From Mercurialis annua (lineage: Eukaryota; Streptophyta; Magnoliopsida; Malpighiales; Euphorbiaceae): a stretch of 64,000 nucleotides of DNA. The DNA lies in the NCBI RefSeq assembly GCF_937616625.2, contig NC_065572.1:69872653-69936652 (forward strand). Direction: 5' to 3'. This document shows positions 1-11,974 of this stretch, in pieces (the stretch's first letter is position 1; every line of letters starts with the position of its first letter). The notes below the pieces were generated by a model. That model was given only the letters and a program-made list of their open reading frames with translations. It had not been told where the DNA came from and searched no databases. The position numbers were made by a program, and so were the translations under genes.

Positions 1-1949
1 TTTGTTAAATTAAAGAACCAGAAAAGAAAAAAATTAGTTTAAGGACCATATAATATTGTATAATTTAGGAATTTTAAAATGGATTATTTCATTATAAAAT
101 TAATGAAGAAATAAATTATACTTCAATTGATATAAATATTATGAAATATTCTATTAAGTTTGTAGGTTCATTTCATATTTTTCAACCGCCTTTTTGTATT
201 ATGTAAAAATTGATACATGATTTTGTAATCATAAATCTCCAACTAAAAATTCATATGACCAAGAGCAGCTATAAAAGAAACAAGGTGGCACGTCCCACAG
301 GCCACAATAGTGCTATAACACTTTATATCGGCATCATAATAGCCAAGAAGGCAAGAACTACCTTCAACCCTTCAACTTTGAATATTATATGCGCCCATTT
401 TACATCTAATCAGTTTAAAGTAGCCTCTGATTTTACTAATCCAACCTACTAATTAGTAATTAATGCAAATTCAACGAACTGTCTACATACTCTATAATAA
501 CCATTAAGTCAATATAATTTATTTACCATTAGATCTTTGGGATAATACTAGATTTATTATAATCATTAAATCTTCTTACATTTAAAAAGTCAATTGTTTA
601 TATTCTGATATCTAATTAAATTATCCAATTAATCATTAAATCTTCCAGTACTATTTTTATTTTATTTATTTAATTAATGTTATTATTTTGCTTAGTTAGA
701 GAGATTGTCAAAAATAAAATTCAATTTGACCTATAAATTTATTTTTGTTTTAAACAAAATTGTAAAATTATTTATCAAGCCATAATATTTTTATAAATAG
801 TTTAATTCATCAGAATATGATTAAAAGTAAAAAAATCAAAATAAATTTAAAAACATTAAATATTGATTAATATAATTTAGGTCATTACAAAAGTTAAAAT
901 TTGATATATTTTATTTAGTTTAAAATTTAAAAATTGTATTGATTGAAGATAAAGTCATATCAAAAACATATTATACTATAAAATTTATAAATCGAAACGA
1001 AACAAAACAAAACACATTTTATCTAATTGAATTTAATTTTGAATTTTATTAAACATATTTTATAATAATTACATAAATTTTTATTGTTTATCAAATCATC
1101 ATAAATAAGATAAAATAAATTTAATTAGGATTATTTTATGTTTTTTTAAAGAAAAATAAATTTATGGTTAAATTAAATTTTAATTTTGAAAAAAAATAGA
1201 CTATTTAATTGATATAAGGGGATACTAGTGAATTTCGCCATCAGAAAGAACATAATTGATTTTAAAATATCATGGAACATTATGAGGTAAGCATTAATTA
1301 TCCTTACTTCTTATTACAATTAAGGCTAAAGTTACCATTTGGGCCCTTACTTTAAACTAAAATTTTATATTTCTTTTTTAATTTTCAATAGGATTTAAAA
1401 TTATATAAAAAAATCAAAATATTCTCTTCATCAATAAATTTACCTTGTTTCATTTCAAAGCAGCGCTGTATAGTATGAGAAATATTATATAAATTATATT
1501 TACTTCTATATATTATTTTAATAATATTGATGTAATAGTTTAAACAATTAAAACATTAATTTTGATATATTATAATTTTATCATTGAAAAATATCTCATT
1601 TTTTTACCTTTTTGGTTTATGGTCTAAATTTTTTTAAATAGTAACTTTTAACTTATTTCTTTGAGAAAAAAAACTTTTGACTTATTTTCAATTTTCAGTT
1701 TCATATATTGTAGCTATTTGTTGTTTAAATTGAAACTGAAAAAAAATCAAAATTTCTCCTTATGTTAATTTTTTTTAATGATATATAAAAAGTTGGAACA
1801 ATCTAAATAGTAAGGGCATAGTTTTTTTTTTCCACCATAATTTGAACCAATGGCTAAAAATCAAAAATTAAGAAAGAGATTAAAATGAACGACTTTAAAA
1901 TTTTGGACCGTAAATAAAAATATCAAAAAATTAAAATACTTTTGGTATA
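1..1949. other. AT-rich intergenic DNA, no gene seen
   Basis: No frame has gene-like length or composition and no protein motif is recognisable. A stretch near 210-452 is open for about 80 codons but has no recognisable domain and sits in AT-rich DNA. Parts of 1325-1850 look like decayed foldback DNA, with GGGCCCTTAC near 1342 and TAAGGGCAT near 1810, but no clean ends were found. Confidence 0.6.
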
Positions 1950-2268
1950 GGGTTAATTACATATAAAATCACCACCTTTACACGAAATTGCAAAAATAAC
2001 ACGACCTTTAAAACGTGTCAATTCAGGGCACCACCTTTCATTTCTTTTCAAAAATAACATGGGCACATTTTTAGTGGCATTTTTACTGACGTGGCGTGAC
2101 ACGTGGCACTCTCATCGGGTGTCCAAGTCAGCAAAATTTTATCAAAAAACGTGTCCATGTTGTTTTTGAAAAGAAATGAAAGGTGATGCCCTGAATTGAC
2201 ACGTTTTAAAGGTCGTGTTATTTTTGAAAATTCGTGTAAAGGTGGTGATTTTATATGTAATTTAACCC
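1950..2268. mobile_element. Foldback MITE, Mutator-type (9-bp TSD)
   Basis: The two halves are long inverted repeats of more than 100 bp each. The ends are GGGTTAAT and ATTTAACCC. The element is flanked on both sides by the same 9 bases, TTTGGTATA (1941-1949 and 2269-2277). A perfect 9-bp target duplication plus long terminal inverted repeats is the Mutator-superfamily signature. There is no coding capacity, so it depends on a transposase elsewhere. A spurious minus-strand open frame crosses it and is not a gene. Confidence 0.85.
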
Positions 2269-2277
2269 TTTGGTATA

Positions 2278-3137
2278 TTATAACATTATTGCTTATTTTT
2301 ATACAATTAGATATATAATTTACGTGACATAAAAAAGTCGAATTCCATAACTTCGGTAAGTTCCAAGAGACAAAAGCAACCATAGAAATGTTACAAGAAG
2401 CCATCTGTCTCCTCAATAATTCAGTTGATATAGCCTAAAAATCAAAGCAATATTTTTGTACTTTAGATATGTACTTGGTGCATTAAATATTTAATATAAT
2501 TAAATGTTGCGTACATGTTACATAAAATTTTATAATTACTTTCAGTTTCTGCCTTATCTAATCGATTACATAAGTAACTTAAAGACTTTTCTAATTAAGA
2601 CTAATGTCCGTTAATTTTATATTAATTGCATGATTGAATCATATTTAATTTAATAAGAATAATATATTTCCACTAGACACAAAGAACATTATGACATATA
2701 CTATGTTCACATAGCATAGCAAACGCCCGTTGTTCTGTTTTTGTCAAGATTGCTAGAAACCGCGACATTGATTAACCATCATCACAAGCAAGAGTTGCAT
2801 CAAATATCAAACTCCCACATATTATTATTATAACTTAATTGCATGCACTAGTCGGCACAAACTATTGCAAAATTCACTTATTTTAGTAAGGCTTATTGAC
2901 TAAATAAATCCCAAAATTTAGTGAGAATCTCAATTCTGTCCATTTGTTTTTTAATTTTATCAATTAAAATTTAGTTTGATATGTTTGATTTAACAGTAAA
3001 CGTTTGGATTTATTTTATTTCAATTGGCTAAAATTGCTATAATTGAAGAGTATGAATGTGATTGAAATTCCCGATAAACGTTAATTTATCTGATCATTAA
3101 ATATTTTAGTATTCAGTAGTATGAATTGTTTTTTAAA
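2278..3137. other. AT-rich intergenic DNA, nothing recognised
   Basis: No gene, RNA gene or clear repeat seen. Confidence 0.5.
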
Positions 3138-3505
3138 GCTTAATGTCCCGAAAATCTTGACCTTTTAGCCTCTTTTCAATTTGATTCCGATGTTATAAAA
3201 TCACCATTTGTACTAAAATCCACGTCTTTCAATTTCAATTGTACCCACAAATATTAAATTGAACTTTTTTCATTAAAAATGTTAAAAAAAATCATTCTTT
3301 TTGAATTTTCAATGGAAAGTGTTCAAATAAGTTATCTATAGGGGTGTTTTTTATTATTATTTTTTCAAATGAAAAAGATCTAACTTATAAAATTGGGTAC
3401 AATTGAAATTTAAAGGTGTGAATTTGGATACAATTGACGATTTTACAACGTCAATTCGAAATTGAAAAGGGGTTAAAATGTCGAGATTTTTATGAGATTA
3501 AGCCT
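3138..3505. mobile_element. Foldback MITE, probably Mutator-type
   Basis: The left end GCTTAATGTCCCGAAAATC and the inverted right end GCTTAATCTCATAAAAATC begin imperfect inverted repeats that continue inward past 80 bp. TTTTTTAAA occurs just outside both ends (3129-3137 and about 3506-3514), fitting a 9-bp duplication, but the sequence is low complexity so the exact right border is uncertain. No coding capacity. Confidence 0.65.
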
Positions 3506-4439
3506 TTTTTTAAAAAAAAACTTGATGAGTACAAAAATTAAAATCTTACCGATTTTACTTGTCAATCTAATTAAAACTTTTAATTTTGATAATTTTATTT
3601 TAATTTTTAAAGTTGATAATAATTCTAATTTAGTTTTAAATTTATATAATTGATACCTGATATGATATATTAAAATTTTGACTTAAGAAGTTATATATGT
3701 AAAACTACGGAATAAAATGAAATTTTGAATGCATCATCTCTTAAAATTTATCACCAAAAACACTATCAAATAAATTATTTATTTGTGAAATTACACTAAT
3801 CTGTTAACATTTTAAAATTAGCTTAAAATTATAAATTACAAAAATGTAGACCTTTTAAACCATTAAACTCTTGGGAAAAAAACAAAAATATTCTAAAATA
3901 GAGAAAATTTTCTCAAATGGCCAAAACCGGAAATTTTTACATTTCTAGCCAAAAACACCAAGACTTTACATTTACTAACCATCCAATTAAAAAGAAACAC
4001 CTCAGCAAACTGAAAAACACCATCTTGGGAGGGACAAAAGCTGACGCGCGTGTCAGTCCCTGTTGCGTGTCATCCCTTTTATCCCCCACTGTTACCTTTT
4101 TTTGTATATATGTTTTCATCTATTTATTTTTATTTATCATTACAATAACTATTAAAAACAATTAAAATTTATATTAATTGACCAATTAAATACAAATAAT
4201 TATTAATAAATAAAATAATTATTATTTTCATTAAATTTAATTTCTATTAAATTAATAATTTTTTTATTTTTTAAATAAATAAATAAAATCCTTATATTAC
4301 GTATATGTGTGTGTATCTTATGTGTATATATAACAATTTAAATTATAGATTATGTATAAATAAAATATTAATGCATATCATATATTAAAAAATATTTTTA
4401 TCATGTATAAATTATATATAACTGATTTATCAATCAAAT

Positions 4440-5990
4440 ACATTTTATAAATGTCTCGTTCACGTCTCATAAGCTGATATATATTTAAAAAATAATATGT
4501 ATGAATTATTTTTAATATATATTCATATATAACTCTAACGTAGTAAGAAGTATATTATGTGTACACACAATGTATTTGCAGCGTATCTTATATCAAAAAC
4601 AATATGCGTAACATGCTTTAAAAATGTATAAATTATGCATTACTAATGCACATATCATATAGTATATATTAAAAGATATTTATCACAAATTACATATAAA
4701 AATGTGTTTATTTAAAAAATATTTTAAAAACATCTCAGACACGTATTGAAGACGTGTTTATCATATATTATGTATTGAAAAGGATGTATCTATCATATAT
4801 AAATTATGTATCAATGATGTATATATCAAATACGTTTAAAAAATAAATCAATCACGTCTCATAAATTAATGTATATTTTTAAGATAATGTATATGGATTG
4901 AATTCTCTAAAAATGTATAAAGAATGTATCACTAATGTATATATCATGTAATATACATTAATTAAATATTTACCACAAATTACATATAAAAATGTAAATA
5001 TTCAAAAATATTTTAAAAACATCTCAGACATGTATCGAAGATGTATATATCATATACTATGTATTGAAAAAGATGTATCCATTATGTATAAATTATGTAT
5101 CAATGATATATTTATCAAACATGTTTAGAATATATATATATATATATATCAATCGTGTCTCATAATATATTTATATATTTATAAAATAATGTATATGAAT
5201 TGAAATGCTTTAAAAATGTATAAATTATATATAACCAATGTACAAATCATGTTATATATATATATATATTAAAAAAGATATTTATCACGAATTACATATA
5301 AAATATATATACTCAAAAATATTTTTAAAACATATCAGACATGTATCAAAAAATATATCTATCATATATTATGTATTAAAAAAGATGTATTTATCATATA
5401 TAAATTATGTATCAATATTGTATTAATCAAATACGTTAAGACAAATATATCAATCACATCTCATAAATTAATATTTTATTAATTATGTATTTATAATGTA
5501 TCTCATATCAAATATAATATGCATAACATGATCTAAAATGTATAAGCTATGTATCTCTAATGTATATGTTATGTATCAATGCTGTATTAAGAAAATACGT
5601 TTAGAAAATATATCAACCGCGTCTCATAAATTAATGTAAATTTACAAGATAATGTATATGAATTGAAATTTTCTAAAAATGTATAAATTATGTATCACTA
5701 ATGTACATATCATGTTATATATATTAAAAGAGTATTTAGTACAATTAAAATATAAAAAATGTATATATTTAAAAATATTATTTAATAACATCTCAAATAC
5801 GTATTAAAGACGTATCTACCATATATTATATATTGAAACAAATCGTATCCTTCATATATAAATTAAATATCAATGATGTATTAATCAAATACATCTATAA
5901 AAATGTATCAATCACGTCTCATAAATTAATATATATTTATAAAATAATATATATGAATTGTTTTTAATATATATCTGAAATATATTTCTA
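4440..5990. repeat. Degenerate AT-rich tandem array, period near 300 bp
   Basis: A module beginning CAATCACGTCTCATAAATTA recurs near 4453 (variant), 4851, 5151, 5452, 5613 and 5909, so most spacings are close to 300 bp, with one of about 400 and one of about 160. Each copy is followed by TATATTTATAAAATAATGTATATGAATTG-like sequence and then ATGTATAAATTATGTATCA-like segments. The whole array lies inside the Mutator-like element. Confidence 0.75.
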
Positions 5991-6189
5991 ACTCGTTAAA
6001 CTATAAAATCATATGTATATTTAAAATGTATTTATAGTATGTAATATATTTTTTAGCTATATTTTGTATAAAGTAAAAATTATGTATTATTATTGTTTGA
6101 CTTGAAAAATAAGGTATAATTAGTGTTTTGAAATAAAAAAAAAAGATAGCAATATATGTATTGTTAAAAAATAAAAAAATAAAATGGGC

Positions 6190-6245
6190 ACATTGAGAAT
6201 CGAACTTGGATGCTCTTCCAACATAAGAAGGATTCATGCCACTAC
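6190..6245 (-). other. tRNA-like fragment
   Basis: On the minus strand GAGAGCAGTTGAGGTAGTGG leads to AAGTTCGATTCTCAATGTGC about 45 bases later, resembling a tRNA T-arm/B box (GTTCGATTC). The cloverleaf is not convincing, so this is more likely a tRNA-derived fragment captured inside the Mutator-like element than a working tRNA gene. Confidence 0.35.
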
Positions 6246-6522
6246 CTCAACTGCTCTCTCATGTTTATATCTTCACGTTAAATATTTATAAAATATCAGC
6301 TGGGTTATTTTTAACAACTGTCAAACCTGACGTGTCTGACTCACTGACGCATCTGATGCGTCAGGTTTATCATAAGATTAGCACGCCAACTGTCTCTTTT
6401 TTATTGGATAGGTTATTAAATGTAAACAGGAATGGCCATGAAATGTAAAGATTTGAGGAAATGGCTATTTGAGAAATTAGTCCGCGTGTTTGTAATAATT
6501 CCGTAATTTTCTCTAAACTCTT

Positions 6523-7692
6523 TGATATTAGTCAATTGCTATATTAACAAGACTGCAATTATTTTTTTAACAAAGGATATATATATGAAGTACTGACTTG
6601 CTCCTGCTTTACCCATGAACTTGTCAATAATGGGAAAAGAGTCTCTCCCTAGCTTGTTGACCTCGCATCGCATGCAACTGAAGCAACACAATGATATTGA
6701 CGAGAGAAAAAAAAAAACTCATTAGTCAGACAGGGGAGGAACTAGGATTACATTTTAAAGGGGTTGATTAGATATATAAATCAAAACTTGAAGGAGTTTT
6801 CAAAATAAAGAAAAATAATTGGAAGGGCTACCTGTACAGAAAATGAGAGAGATCCTTCCATTGATTTTTTCCTCACTGCGTTTCTTCCGATGGATTTCTC
6901 GATATTGTTTTTAGATTTTTTATAGTTTTTTAAATTTTTTTGTGATAATTTAAATCTTCTGTAAATAGATTATTATATATCTATTATTTTTTTATTTTTA
7001 AAATTCTTCTATTTTTCATATATTTATTTTATTTTTCTCTTATTCATAGATTTGTTCTTTTATTTTGATGTTACCGATTTTGTAAGCAACGAAATGATTT
7101 ATGGAGTATTTACAGTGTTTTTACGGTATATTTACGTTATAGTATATTTTTAGTGTATCTATGTTTTTATAGGATATCTATGGTGTATTTGCAATGGTTT
7201 TATAGTATACAGTATAAAAACAATACAGAGACACTATAAATACACAATATATACACTATAAATATATTATAAAAACACTATAATTACTCTAAAAACAAAC
7301 TATAAATCACTATAAAAACGCAATAGTTACACTAAAACACGACAAAAGACAAAAAAACAACACCATACAAAATATAAATCATTAAAGAGTAAAAAAAATA
7401 TTTTTAAAATTAAAAAAAATATATTTTTATTAAAAAAATACGACCGGTAAATATATTTAAAAATAATATAAAATTAAAAACAAAATAAAAATAGTGTATT
7501 TTCTCTATCTATTTTCCTAACTACCTTAAATCTTGCATTTTATTCACCATAATAAAATGAATGTCATTTCATATTTTTACACCCCCTTGAAATTTTCATA
7601 TGAAGTTAATTATGAATGACAATTTTTCTAGTCGCTATTATTAATTGTTTTTAATATTCTCATTGTTGATTCTTTTTAATTATTTTATTCTA
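6523..7692. other. AT-rich intergenic DNA with short reiterated motifs
   Basis: No gene seen. From about 7090 to 7390 short motifs such as GTATTTACAGTG and inverted versions such as CACTATAAATACAC recur, giving an imperfect palindromic patch. No transposon ends were established. Confidence 0.4.
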
Positions 7693-7697
7693 ATATA

Positions 7698-8155
7698 TGA
7701 TACAGGTCGATCTTTAAAGGGTCGCCCGTACTGTTTTTCCTGCACAAGTAACAAATATAAGCTCAAAGGACCTCAGGCTTGCTCAGCCTGAAAGCCACTC
7801 CGATGCTTAAGTCAAAGAGGGTTTTTTGGTAGGTAAATGAATGTAAGAGTATTTAAGTCTGATTTTTGCTTACCCTTCTCAGCATTCGGTGGCTTCCTTT
7901 TATAATGAGTTTAAGGCGGTGGTTATCTGATAAATCGTGGGTTTGTCCCACGATTATTAATAATGGTGAAGGCACGTTCCCGATTATCCCGGGTAGTGGG
8001 TGTCAGGGAACAGAGTGGATGAGGTCGCCTAGATGGCAGACCTGGATGAGTCCGCCCGAGACAGACATGGGCGATGGGAGATTTGGAGACCCGTTGGGCG
8101 AGCATAGCATTCGTTAGGCGATGCTTGGAGTTCGGATATTATTAGGTCGGTATCA
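7698..8155 (-). repeat. 3' LTR of Tat element 1
   Basis: 458 bp, TG...CA ends, identical to 17438-17895 except for two A-for-G differences (CTGATAAATCG and ATTAATAATGG here). A TATA box on the minus strand (TATAAAAGG, 7896-7904) matches the one in the other LTR. An 83-codon plus-strand frame in each LTR is a by-product, not a gene. Confidence 0.95.
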
Positions 8156-8170
8156 GATGTCCCCCCCTTA
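8156..8170 (-). other. Polypurine tract, element 1
   Basis: Read on the minus strand the sequence is TAAGGGGGGGACATC immediately before the 3' LTR, the expected place and composition for the plus-strand DNA primer. Confidence 0.85.
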
Positions 8171-8292
8171 TAATCTTGCTAAGTCAAAGACTTGAAGCGC
8201 CAATTTTCAAAATTCGAATTTCCGAAATTTTCGAAACAATTTGAATTTCAAACGTTTCCTTCAACGGTTACGAATCTGAAGCGTTTTTTGAC

Positions 8293-8384
8293 TATAAAAG
8301 AACGCGACTTTTGGTTTTCCATTGATTATTTCGAGGAGTTTCCTGCTGTCAGGCATTCGAGTGTATTATCTTGGCGTATAAAAG
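8293..8384 (+). promoter_or_regulatory. Candidate promoter of the opposite-strand gene, element 1
   Basis: Two TATA boxes, TATAAAAG at 8293-8300 and 8377-8384, lie 200-300 bases upstream of the plus-strand ATG at 8588 and inside the retrotransposon. A plausible 5'-UTR intron follows (donor GTAAGT at 8513, acceptor TTTCAG ending 8571). The antisense gene therefore appears to have its own promoter rather than relying on the LTR. Confidence 0.5.
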
Positions 8385-8587
8385 AGGTACTTGTTCTTTT
8401 ATTTAAAATCTTTTACTCTTGATTTTTCTATCTGACTCTCTACTTCTGTTGATTTATTTCTCCAATCAGGCTTTCTTCGAGTTTCATAGCACCAGACTTT
8501 CTCTCTCAATCAGTAAGTGGCTTAGCTATTTTTGTTGCTCTTCGTGCTTCCTTCTTCTTGTTTGCTTTCAGATAGTATATTTTTAGG

Positions 8588-11455
8588 ATGTCTACATTAA
8601 GGGTTTCTGTGTCTTCCCCTTCTTCTTCCTCTTCCTCTGAGAGTTCTGCCAGTGACCCAACCTACCCTGTTCCTCTTGCTACCCTCGTTGAGTTGTCCTC
8701 TGACGAGGAAGGGTTGTCTCAGAAGGTGATCCCTGACAGTGAGGAGGGTGTTGATGACAGAGAGCCAGAGGGCGAGGCTCCCCTTGAGGATGCTGGTGAA
8801 GATGAGGTCGGAGATGGTGGACTGGGTGATGACGAAGGAGATGAGGAGGATTTTATTTTTAAGAGACGTAAAGGGTCTTCTGGGACATCTTCTAGTAATA
8901 AAAAGCCCTTGTCTGAGTGGACCATCAGTCTGGGTCAAGAAGCCCTTGTGTGGATTAGGGCGAGGTACGAAATTCCTTCCTTCATTGGCCTTCGGATTCC
9001 ATCTGAGGGTTCGGCTGTTAGCCAGGTCTTAGAGGGTGATGAACAGTTGCTTTTTGTCGAAGATTTTGAGGCGGGTTTAAGGCTACCACTCGATCTCTTC
9101 ACCCAAGAAGTGTTTGATAATTTTAAGATCCCCTTAGGTCAACTCCATCCTAACGCCCACCGCCACCTGACCGGAGTTTTTATTCGTGGACTCCAACTGA
9201 AGAGACAGGTGGGCTACGAGATTGTTAGGGCGATCTATTCTTTGGGGAGGAAGAAAAGCGATGAGTTCTTCTACTTGCAACCCGGAAGGTCTCCCTTCAC
9301 TGGTCTTCCCAATTCTTTAAAGCGGTGGAAAGGTTCCTTTGTTATCGCCAAGAAGGAAGGGGGTTGGGGTTCCATTCCGAATGTTTTTGTGGAGGGGCCC
9401 CTAAAATTGGAAAAGGCGAACCTGAGCGAGGCTGATCAAGAGACGCTGCGTCTGCTTCGAGGTGGCGCTAAGGTGCACGTAGTGAATCTGATAGATTCCT
9501 ACTTTGGCTGGGACCAAAGTGTTGCCTCCAAGAGAAACAAGAGAGTGCAGGGTGAAAAAAGGGGGAAGAGGAAGAAGAGTGAGGATAAGAGGGAGACATC
9601 GCCTGATAATGGAGACGAGTTCCCTGACATGGGCGAACCACTTCTTTCTTCCCCTCTTAATATTTCTTCTATGCCTCTTAGTCCTTCTGGTACCTTGTTT
9701 GTGCCATGAAGCTTTCATTCCCTTTTAATTTTTGTGAGGCGTTTTCTGAATTTTGTTTACTTTGACTTTTCAGTGCCGAACTTCAAGGAGCTTCAGCAGA
9801 AGGTCATGGAGGATAGGAGAGCTCGCCGGGAGGCTCGAGAGAGGGAGGCCCTTCCTCAAGCTGCTCCCAAGCCGACTTCTGAGGCTAAGAAGGCGCCTGC
9901 CAAGAAAGGAGGCGATGTTCCTTCTACGACTGGAAGCAAACCCCCTTCTTCTCAGAAGGGTGATGAATCTGCCCCTACTCCTAGGGTGGTGCTGCCAGGC
10001 TTCAAGATAAAGGAACCTGTCACCAGCCCTCCTCCTCCTGCTGTTCCCTCTTACACCGGTAAGGGGAAGGATAAGATGGAGGTTCCTGCGAAGGAGAAGC
10101 ATGCCAGATCCCTTCCTTCTGCTCCCCAAGCTGCCCCGGCTGCTTCGACCGGCAGCAAAAGGCGAGCTCCTTCTTCAGGGGGCGAAGATACTGAGGGGGA
10201 GGGACCCTCTATGAAAAGGCCTAAGAGGGATGTGATGGTGACTCAGGTCGACCTGCTCCTTCAAAAGTATGGGGCTGATGCTACGGTGCGTTGTCCTGCC
10301 GTTGCCCACGACATCTTCCGGGGTTCCTGCTGCCCTTCGGACGTTGACTATTATTTGAAGAGGCCGGACAACGTACTGATGGACGATTGTTTTTCCAACC
10401 TGGCAAAGGTGATTATTTTCTAACTTGATCATTTTGCCTTTTTCTTCCTGTTATGGTTATTTTCTAACTCAGTTTTATTTTATGTTTAGGTTGCCTATGC
10501 CATCCGTCAATACCGCTCCAACCGTCTTAACGACGATGAGATGCAGGTGAAGTTAAAGACGGAGTACAAGCTGCTGAAGGGAAAGTATGACTCCCTTCGC
10601 AGCGAACATGGCGGGTGCACTCAGAAGCTGGACTCTCTTCGTGCTGATGTGGATAGATTATCCAGAGAGAGGGAGAGTGCTGTGAAGCAGCAGCGTGTGC
10701 TGTCTGAGGAGGTCGCCCGCCTTAAGAAGGAAAATAAAAATCTGGCGGCAGAGGTGGTGTTGAAAAGCACTGATTATGACGATCTCAAGAAGGAGTTCGA
10801 CACCACCGTCACGGCCCTTAACGATAAAGTCTCAGTTGCTGAGAAGAGGCTTTATTTGAAGCGGGGCAGGCTGATTCGTGAGAAGGAGAGGCGTCGCCGT
10901 AACACCGCCCAGCTAGCCAATGATCTGACTGACTTCACTGAAGCCATCGTGGGTACCTACTTGGAGCGTCATCCTGATGGGGACGTTGAATTCTTATATG
11001 GCTTTCCCGAGGGGGTTAACAGTGAGAGTGAGCCAGATTCTCCCCAGGACTTGTTTGTCTCCATCAAGTCTGAAAATGGTGGAGGTGCTGCTGAGGTTGC
11101 CGAACAGTCTGCCCAAGGGGTCCAGGAACCTGCCAAGGCTGGCGAGAAGCCTCTTGTTCCCGGTTTGGGAGGTAGTCCTGAGGAGAAGGACTTCGGCTTG
11201 CTTATATCTTCGGAGCGGCCTTTTGCTGCTCTGGACTTGTTGGATCGGCCTTCTGATCTGGAGTCTATCCTTCCAGGGTCCGATCCTCTTAGTCTTGCCG
11301 ATGTCCCTTCTCCCACCCGTTCTGGCAACATTCATGTCGATGCTTCTTCTTCAGCCAGGCGGAATTCGCAGGAGGGGCTATCTGTCCCAAATATTTTGGA
11401 GGGGAACAAAGAGGCTGCCCCGGAGAAGGTTGAGCCAGAGATCATCAAGCTTTAG
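8588..11455 (+). CDS. Opposite-strand spliced gene of Tat element 1 (gypsy-associated domain plus coiled coil)
   Basis: Three exons fit one frame: 8588-9689, 9774-10408, 10490-11455, giving 900 codons plus stop. Introns are 84 and 81 bp with GT-AG ends, phase 1 then phase 0. Residues about 1-110 are Ser- and acid-rich. Residues about 120-300 (FEAGLRLPLD, LGQLHPNA) resemble the plant 'putative gypsy type transposon' domain (Pfam Transposase_28, PF04195). Basic clusters near 307-335 and in exon 2 (KRRAP, MKRPKRD) look like nuclear localisation signals. Exon 3 opens with a coiled coil of about 120 residues, then an acidic tail. It lies inside the element, opposite to and convergent with gag-pol. 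Antisense ORFs in this place are known for Tat elements; their function is unknown. The match to PF04195 is from memory of the family. Confidence 0.8.
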
Positions 11456-11974
11456 ATTCCTCTTTTTAGTTTTTGTATAGGAAGAATTTTCCCTCTTTTT
11501 TTTTTTTTTTTTTGGTTATGTACTTTGTACATTTGTATCTTTTCTTTTGTTAGGAATTTTACTTTCCTTTGTAATTTTTGTGGGGCATTTGCCCTCTTTT
11601 AAATATATATCTTTTTTGCCTTCTTTATTTTTGTTCTCTTTATTTTAGGCGATATATATTTTGACTGTGTATTTTCCTTTTTTGGGAATGAACTCGTCAG
11701 TTCTCCTCTTTGGAAATATTTTAAGTAATCAGTAACTATGGTAAAGAGACGATATCTTTGGAAATTCCTTGTCCGAGCAAGGGTAAATTAAAATACTTGC
11801 ATAAATTCAAATACAATAATGTGATGAAATATCACTTGTAGAAATTGAAACACAATGCTGTGATTAAACATCACTTGGAGGAATTGAAATACAATATTGA
11901 AACTAAACATCGCTTGACTAATCATGTTGATTCTTAAGGAATAACTAATCATGTCGGATGGTGATCCATTGTCA
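11456..11974. other. Convergent spacer between the opposite-strand gene and gag-pol
   Basis: This 519-bp spacer holds a T tract near 11494-11512 and a short tandem repeat (11806-11922). Both transcripts must terminate near here, so their 3' UTRs may overlap. No further frame of interest. Confidence 0.6.
11806..11922. repeat. Three short tandem repeats, period about 39 bp
   Basis: Three imperfect copies of a unit like AAATTGAAACACAAT, then GTGATTAAA, then CATCACTTGGAG follow one another just downstream of the opposite-strand gene and before the end of gag-pol. Confidence 0.7.

Larger units (their letters stand above)
3873..6513. mobile_element. 2.6-kb non-autonomous Mutator-like element
   Basis: A perfect 9-bp duplication, TAAACTCTT, flanks the element (3864-3872 and 6514-6522). 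The outer 150-200 bp of each side are diverged inverted copies: both carry TCTCAAAT followed by GGCC/AGCC, a TTTACATTT block and a CCAATTAAAAAGA/CCAATAAAAAAGA block. Between them lie about 1.7 kb of AT-rich degenerate tandem repeats and a tRNA-like segment. No transposase is encoded; the short frames inside the terminal repeats have no domain. Confidence 0.8.

Noticed and set aside
210..452. 80-codon plus-strand frame
   Set aside because: AT-rich surroundings, no domain, no supporting splice or promoter context; expected by chance.
2048..2416. 122-codon minus-strand frame
   Set aside because: Runs through a MITE and its flank, so it is an artefact of the inverted repeats.
4440..5990. CRISPR-like array
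   Set aside because: Units are degenerate, AT-rich, near 300 bp and lie inside a plant transposon; nothing prokaryotic is present.
7866..8117. 83-codon frame, repeated at 17606-17857
   Set aside because: Lies wholly in the LTR and is duplicated only because the LTR is; no domain.
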